A DNA stretch of 64,000 bases from Phascolomyces articulosus (lineage: Eukaryota; Mucoromycota; Mucoromycetes; Mucorales; Lichtheimiaceae), in the NCBI GenBank assembly GCA_025677815.1, contig JAIXMP010000041.1, positions 62,001 to 126,000 on the forward strand, given 5' to 3'. The notes under the pieces are model-generated. The model did not search any database. It saw nothing but the letters and a program-made list of their open reading frames with translations, and was not told where the DNA came from. Positions 57,422 through 64,000 of this stretch are shown here, in pieces. The first letter of the stretch is position 1. Every line of letters begins with the position of its first letter. Both the position numbers and the translations under genes were made by a program.

Positions 57422-59551
57422 ATTATATGTATTTATATATATTGGTTTACCTCGTAAGCATAAAATATTAGATAAACAGAAGAACGTGTGAACTTGTCAA
57501 ACTTTAATATATAAAAAAAACTTGTTCAGGAACTTGTTGCGTCTCCCTTCTTGTTTAACCCCGCAATCACCACTATCCTCATCATCCATCATCCAGGTAC
57601 AAAAAAAAACTGTTTCAGATTTTTTCTCCATTTCACCTGCATTTTTCTTTTTTCATTTTCGTACTACTTTCCCAAAGAACTCTTTTTTGAAATCCCCAAA
57701 AAGAAGGTGAACCTGTGTTTTTTTTATGCTGTTGGATATTATTATTACAAGTGTGTAAAAATAAGTTGATCAGTTATATTACCCACCATATTAAAAAAAA
57801 ATAGACAACAAGGTTAAGCCAATATATTATACGTAACCATAACCTTCTTGCCCATTATATTTTACCCCAACAAGACACAAACTTCACATTTTCATATATA
57901 TTAAGGAACAAACAAAACAATCCATTTTAAGGGGAAAGAGTGGTTAAACCTTGCTGTTGGTGTTTTTTTTAACTTATCTTGATTGAATTTGTACATAATT
58001 CAAAGGCGTAATATTTTTAATAATTTATGCAGGTGGACGATTGCTGCCTGTTGTGCTCCCCGATTATTTATAATCTCTTTTCTTGCTTCAACAAAGGGAG
58101 ACTGGTAACTGGTATTACTATCAATCATCGTTTCAGAGTAATTATTTTATAATAACTTCTTTATTTAACGTAACACGACATGAAGTATGACCTCAAATTG
58201 TTACAGGTGTTTTCATTTAATTATTATTTATAAACACTACAAGAGTATCATCAACAAGTTGTTGGGTTGTTTTATATGAATTTGATGGAATTCATGATGA
58301 AGGAATGTGATTTTCATATAATTGATCAAAGGGAAATATAAATAATACGCAACTGATATTCATGTCAAGTGAAACATTATAACAACAGTGATCGGAAGGA
58401 TAGTGAAAACATAGATGCAAACCCACAGATATACATCTAAAAAAAATGCATGATATCAACGACCTTGAACCTAAACAAAAGCCGGCGTTGGCTATTCAAG
58501 AAAGAAGAAGATAACTCCCACCCCACCCCCAAAGAAACTCATAGAAAAGGTACTTTAATAGTCATGTTGAAAGACTTCCCATTGACAAAAAAAAATATAT
58601 ATCTATAAATTTCATATTTGGTAAATAGGATATGAATAATATGGGACATATCATTCTATACTCCTGGTTGGTACTTGATTTGCTCAATGTTTTTTTGTTA
58701 TGAGTAAATAATAGTAAATAGTAGGATATGTTCGTCCACCAACATTACATCCAATACATATAACTTTAACATAAAGAAGAATATAGTTTTCTCCTTAAAA
58801 GAGGAGATGAGAAAATAATATGATACCATCTTTGCTCTTTTTTTCTGTTAGTATATAGGTTTTTTATTTACCCCACAAACGTCAAAATTAAGAAAGAATT
58901 AGCCGAAGACGTGTTCAACTCCATTTCATCCGCTGAGTTCTATATAATATAATCATGCCTTTCTATCTAAAAAGTTGTAAAGTCCCTTTTTACTACTGTG
59001 GGGTCAAGAAGGATGACGAGGAAGAAGGGGGGGAGAAAGAAGGGAGTGTGAGGGAGTTACACTAAATATGGTATTTAAAAGGGGAATTATAGAACGAGAA
59101 AATTCTGCGAGTTCATCCGTTTCAATAAGCATATAATATATGACTGGAACCTTTTTTTTTTCTTCATCATGGTTGTTATTCATCATCATCAAGCTCATCT
59201 AGACATTAACAATAATACCATCAAGATGATCATGATCATTCACATTTTATTTTTTTTAATAAAAAAAAAAAACCATAACAATGGTCCCCCCATAATAATA
59301 AAGCCGCCCCAGCAAAACTTAGGTGATCTGGGGTTTTATAGGATAAAATTGCCCCCAAAAGACGGGTTGTAAACGGAGTTCTATACAAAAAAAAAAGTTT
59401 TGGAACATCACACACACACATAAAACATAGCATATAAATAGGAAACCCTTCTTGTTGAGTCTTTTTCACTTTTTTTTTTTTTTTTCAAACAACCCATCTT
59501 TTATTTATTTGATATACTTCTTTTAAGAATTATATAAAAAAAGAGTGAATT
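57422..59551. other. Intergenic, no supportable gene
   Basis: 2.1 kb of AT-rich DNA with T and A runs, especially just before the next gene (59469-59485). Only short frames. The last 100 bp include TTATATAAAA at about 59530, 20 bp before the start codon, which could be a TATA-like element or part of the leader. Confidence 0.4.
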
Positions 59552-60430
59552 ATGTTGACAATGGATATGCAACTTGTAACTTATATACATTCAACACAAC
59601 TTCCATGGAATAATCTTGATGAATTATCCTCTCTTTGGGCTGGTAAGATATTGTTTCCTACTCTCTACTCTTTTTGTTAAAAAAAATATTGGATGAAAAA
59701 CCCATTCCTTGGATGAACTTGTGTATCTAAACATATTTCAATTATTTTAGTTTTTACAAAATGTAAAAGACAACTTCGAAATGGATTTCGACTTGAAAAT
59801 ATGACTTGGCGTTTATGGTATCGTCAAGCAGTGATGCAAAAACTAACAGCACCACCTTCTTCTATTCTTTCACCTACATCTTCTACAACATCAAATGATA
59901 AAGAAATGCCATTACGATCCTTATCACGTTCACGATCATTACCTGACCTCCGTATTCCTTCTCGATTACAACAACAATCCTCATTAAAACATAAAGTACA
60001 ACAAATTTCTACTCCATCTACACCTACGACAACAACAGTAAATAATAAATTCTTTATTGACGATGATGAATCGGATTGTGAAGATGATATGAGTAGTATG
60101 GAATATGATGATGAAGAAGAGGATGATTGGTACCATGCCAATCATTCAGCAACAACCACGGTTTATTCTTCAACAGTAACATCCGTTACCTCATTTCATG
60201 ACCAAGAAGAATTATTTTGTAAACAAGAATTAAATTCATGCTCTACTACTACAACTACCATTGTACCTACTTCACCTAAACCCATCTCATTACTTTCTAC
60301 CATGTTATTACAAGAACAAAAACAAGTAGCAGTAGCTCCGACACCTGCAACAAATACAACAAGCATGTTACGCCGATGTAAAGGGTTCTCTCATCAACTT
60401 GATACATGGTTTTCAAAAGCAGCCGTTTAA
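59552..60430 (+). CDS. AreA-type GATA-like (DUF1752) domain protein
   Basis: Likely nuclear regulator related to the N-terminal domain of nitrogen regulators such as AreA, or a stand-alone DUF1752 protein. Exons 59552-59642 and 59751-60430 are joined in phase across a 108-bp intron (GCT G|GTAAGA..ATTTTAG|TT), giving about 256 aa. The DUF1752 motif spans the junction at residues 25-50: LSSLWAVFTKCKRQLRNGFR then LENMTWRLWYRQA. The rest is Ser/Thr-rich with a basic RSLSRSRSLPDLRIPSRL segment, a possible phosphorylation or 14-3-3-like site, and an acidic block. It ends CKGFSHQLDTWFSKAAV. No GATA zinc finger is present in the 256 residues, so it is not a full AreA. Confidence 0.8.
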
Positions 60431-62205
60431 AAGGCACATGCATATACACACACACCTATGTTCATTATTAAAATTTACTATTAGAATTCCCTAAATCCAA
60501 GATACCCATATTTTTTACTCTCCTTTCGTATTATATTTTTATTATTACATAGTTACTTATTATTAACCACTCTTTTTTTTTTCTCGTTTGTATATTTTTT
60601 TAAACTGTTCCATCCCTTCAAGACTTCTTTTTCTTATATATACATTTATAATTTTAGGATGAAATAACATTATTTCATAATATAATCATAATAAAGAAAG
60701 TTTTTTTTATATAAAGTACTTCAATTATATCGAAACTTAAAATTGCTGTAGTTCTTCAAGTATAATTACTATTACGCATAGAAGAATAGACGTTGAGAAT
60801 TTGATATGTCATTCCAGCAAATACTAGCCGTCATTGTAATATATACATCATAATTGACACTAAATCATCCATGAAGGGCCTATTTATTATATATCTGGTA
60901 ACTATTTTTTTAACACAACTCAAGATGCGATCCAGGATGATTTGTCTCCTTGATTTTCTTATTCGAACCATATGTATGTGACAAGATGTTGTCACTTTTA
61001 TTTATGCATAAGCATAAAAAAAATGTATGTTGTCATGATAACTCGTGGGATCGTTATCCAAGTAACCAAAAAGAAAAAAAAGATGTACCTACATTAACTC
61101 ATAGTAAAATAAATAGCACTAATATATTTTTATTTAATTCGTTGCAGGTCAAACAATGGCGCTGTTCAATCGAATTCATGAGTTATATTTTAAATAAATA
61201 TGGAAAGTAACTATTTCAAACAAAAAAATAAAATCGAGCATTGTATGAGTACAAAAGTTGATATATTTACAATATATAGAACGCATAAGAAGGGTTCATC
61301 ATTCTTTAGGTTTTCTGCAGAAAAATATAATGGTAACACTATCGATATTAGATTGAATGTGAAGGGCAGGAAGAACCATTTTTAGATAAGTGTAACAAAA
61401 GGCATTTGCTTCTTCTGTTGATAAATATTTATTATTCATGTCAAAGTTGTAAATGTTATGTTTGGATGTTGTTGTTGCATCAAGATTCATTTTTTATAAC
61501 AGTCAAATTTTATAATGTATCCTACTATTGTTGATGCATATAACCCATATTTTATCTGTTTTAAAAGCAATAGATTATGCAATGGTCATAACGTAACAAA
61601 TATAATAGGCCAACTACTAATATATATGAGGTTCCTTGTATACATAGAAATACTTTATTAAATGAAGAAGGACGATCTTTTGGTTACCCTGAATCATTTT
61701 CGGATGTTCGGAAGTAAAAGAAGATGGAACATTATTCCAGGTAAATTTGTATGAGTGAGTCTAGTCTATTCATTTATTTAAAAGAGAGTCTAATTTTGCT
61801 CAGCAAATCATCATGCTACTTACCAGTTCTCTCTCTCTTTTTATTATTTACGTGCCATTTATAAGCACACAAATATCTAATAATATAATTTCAAAAACCG
61901 TCTGACAGGTTTATCTATTCTATTGATTTCCGTTTCTCCATGAACCTTTTTTTAGTTGTTTTCACCCACACACATAAAAAGGCATATTATCAAAATACAG
62001 CCACAAATATAAATAACTATTTTGCCAAGAAAGTATTATAATAAAAAAGTTATTATATTTTTTTATAACAAATCATAATAGCATGAAGATAAGATTTAAT
62101 ATAAAAGAGAAAATACAAGGGATGTTGTTGTGACAAAGAAGAAGAGGTTGGGATATATTGATAAAAGAAAAGAATGTTGGGAGGGGGGTTTTTTGCTCTT
62201 GATTT
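60431..62205. other. Intergenic, no supportable gene
   Basis: AT-rich with poly-T and poly-A runs. Short frames at 60950-61385 and 61299-61490 have no recognisable features. Confidence 0.4.
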
Positions 62206-62575
62206 CTAACAAAGACAATCACATAAAGCATCCAAAGCACAGAATGCTAAACAACCAATTAAACAGGCCATACAACATCCATGATCACTTCCACCGCGTT
62301 GTTCTGGTTGTTGAACATACACCGTGTTAGGTGGTGGTTGAGGTTGATAATAACCTTTTTTTTTAAAAAAAGAAATATACGTTCCCAACATGAGTATACA
62401 TAGAACCAACATCATCACCATCAACAGTGATTCTTCCTCTTCCTTTCCCTCTTTCTTTATTATTGTATCAAAGTATAATACGACATGTTACTTTACCAGG
62501 GTCACCCCCTTGTGGAGGAGGATAATATTGTTGTCCTTGTGCTGGAGGAGGATAATAAGGTTGATCGTTACCCAT
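62206..62575 (-). CDS. CYSTM-family small membrane-associated protein
   Basis: Small tail-anchored stress-associated protein of the CYSTM family. Exons 62575-62497 and 62354-62206 are joined in phase (CCT G|GTAAAG..AAAAG|GT), giving about 75 aa. The N-terminal two thirds are Pro/Gln/Tyr-rich (YYPPPAQGQQYYPPPQGG). The C-terminal cysteine-rich membrane segment reads GCCMACLIGCLAFCALDALC and ends CDCLC, the family hallmark. The length is typical. The acceptor is preceded by a run of A rather than pyrimidines, which is unusual, but frame and domain order support it. Confidence 0.8.
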
Positions 62576-64000
62576 GTTTGACTATTGTTTCTTGTTATAT
62601 AAAACTGAGAATAATATTTACAAGAAAAAAGAGAAAAGTGAAAGAAAGAAGAGAAAGAAAAATGTGCCACACCAGAAAAAAGAAAAAACTTCCCAAACTC
62701 CTTATTTTTATTATGCGTACGATTTTTTTTAATAATAAAGAAACTAAACCATTCTTGACATGCTTTAAACAAGGTACTTAAAAAAATCCCTAACCATTAC
62801 TACGCGTGTTCTTTTTCTTCATACTGAGATGTTTATACTGAATCGGATCGCGTTACCCAAATTATCTTTATTTATACAACAATAATATTACCACTCTAAG
62901 TATATATAAGTATCTTTTAGCTATGATGAAATCAAACTTTTGACTGAAGGAACTTGATATTTTTAAGAAACAAGCACACTATAATATATTTATTGGACGA
63001 AGTTTCTATTTAATTAGCAACACAAAAACAGTATACCTAGATTGACAGCAAAAGAAACGGATGACATTTCAATTTGGACAAAAGAAAACAATCGTCTACT
63101 TTTAGATATCCCACTACTCCAAATTCATCAAGTAGATATTTCATATTGTAATATCATAATAATAATAATAATATTCTTCAGTGGTCCTCTCATCAATAAT
63201 AATATGATCTTCAAAAAAAAGAATGTCGTTAAAATATAAGAAATCTAAAACTTAACGCCAATGCAGAACAACAACATTTTACCTGCAGATACACATGCAG
63301 CTTCATCATTACACAAAGAAAAACACAAATGTACGCCTACAAGTATAACTTCCCAGTTCTTCACATTACCACATGACTATCATTCACTACTGTGCTATAC
63401 TTATATGTATGTATTTCCCGTTAATACATCTACTATTATTCTTTATACAATTCTTAGAAAGTAGTAGTTGTATAGGCACTATATAACAACACGACCTCTT
63501 TTTTTTGTTTCAAAGTAAAAGTATATCATGCGGATGAAAAAGTTTAGGCAACGAAACTTTATCCATTTTTACCAAATCAGGTATAATAAGGGTGATCCTC
63601 AAAAAAAAGCTTGAAATGTTTATTATTGTTTTCTTATTTATACTTAGATAGGTTTTTATCAGTGCTAAATACTACTTTATATCATCGTATTATTAGATTC
63701 TCGCTTATTTTATAATGATAGTATTGATATTTACATGGATACCCCAAAATGAATAATGAGACGCAATAAAGGTGTTCCTATAGATAATTATACTATATTC
63801 AAAACAATCTTTTGCTCAATAATAATGGATGATACATTCAGACTTCCTATTATTATTATTTTAACACATTTCATTGATGAATCCAAACTATTTAAATATA
63901 AAATAAGGAGAATGATGAGTTATAAATTCAAAAATGGATTAGAGTGCAAATTTTACTAGATCCAATTTTATGTTACGCGAAGAGTAAAGCAAGGAAAAGA
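62576..64000. other. Intergenic to window end, no confident gene
   Basis: AT-rich. Frames at 63042-63239 and 63261-63464 (starting MQNNNILPADTHAASSLHKE) are short. The latter is followed by a GTATGT donor-like site at about 63408 and a TTCTTAG acceptor-like site at about 63458, so it could be part of a small spliced gene, but nothing is recognised. Confidence 0.35.

Overview
The window is a piece of a fungal nuclear genome, most likely an early-diverging filamentous fungus of the Mucoromycota (Mucorales-like). The reasons are: very AT-rich intergenic DNA with long A and T runs; short GT..AG introns of about 50 to 185 bases; an NDT80/PhoG transcription factor, an AreA-type GATA-like (DUF1752) protein and a CYSTM protein; expanded F-box/LRR genes; HET-domain genes; and several gene families that I associate from memory with Mucorales genomes. 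The species cannot be named from the sequence.

Layout. 1-11.9 kb is a repeat-rich accessory region. It holds a multi-exon uncharacterised gene (2900-5825) crossed by a TIR element, two paralogous zinc-finger/coiled-coil gene relics (5974-7262 and 8237-9339) of which the first carries a solo LTR with a perfect 5-bp target duplication, and two pieces of a nuclease-like family (10.3-11.9 kb). 12.7-20.0 kb is ordinary: a divergent pair made of a four-exon NDT80-type transcription factor (minus) and an F-box/LRR protein (plus). 20.2-25.5 kb holds a HET-domain gene between related transposon ends, with a 5'-truncated LINE inserted in one end. 26.2-32.9 kb is one very long cytoskeletal gene (CH domain, spectrin-like coiled coil, GAS2 domain). 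37.0-39.4 kb is a TPR/F-box/LRR gene. 40.7-47.4 kb is again accessory: a decayed transposase-like gene ending in a DEDDy exonuclease domain, a LINE tail, a second copy of the whole HET block, another LINE fragment and an inverted copy of the 20.2-kb element. 49.5-51.4 kb is a six-exon uncharacterised gene. 52.7 kb has a 60-bp minisatellite. 54.5 kb has a frameshifted small secreted protein. 55.1-57.4 kb is a paralog of the TPR/F-box/LRR gene. 59.6-60.4 kb is the DUF1752 gene and 62.2-62.6 kb the CYSTM gene.

How the genes relate. The F-box proteins are expected substrate receptors of SCF ubiquitin ligases. The NDT80 and DUF1752 proteins point to nutrient or starvation-linked transcription. The CH-GAS2 protein should bridge actin and microtubules. 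The HET genes belong to a fungal allorecognition/cell-death family. The most unusual structure is the approximately 3.3-kb direct duplication (21.26-24.6 and 43.0-46.4 kb) carrying a HET gene plus a small conserved upstream ORF, with related transposon ends and LINE fragments around both copies. Exon boundaries were placed by eye from GT/AG sites and reading-frame continuity; family names come from motif recognition, not from a database search.
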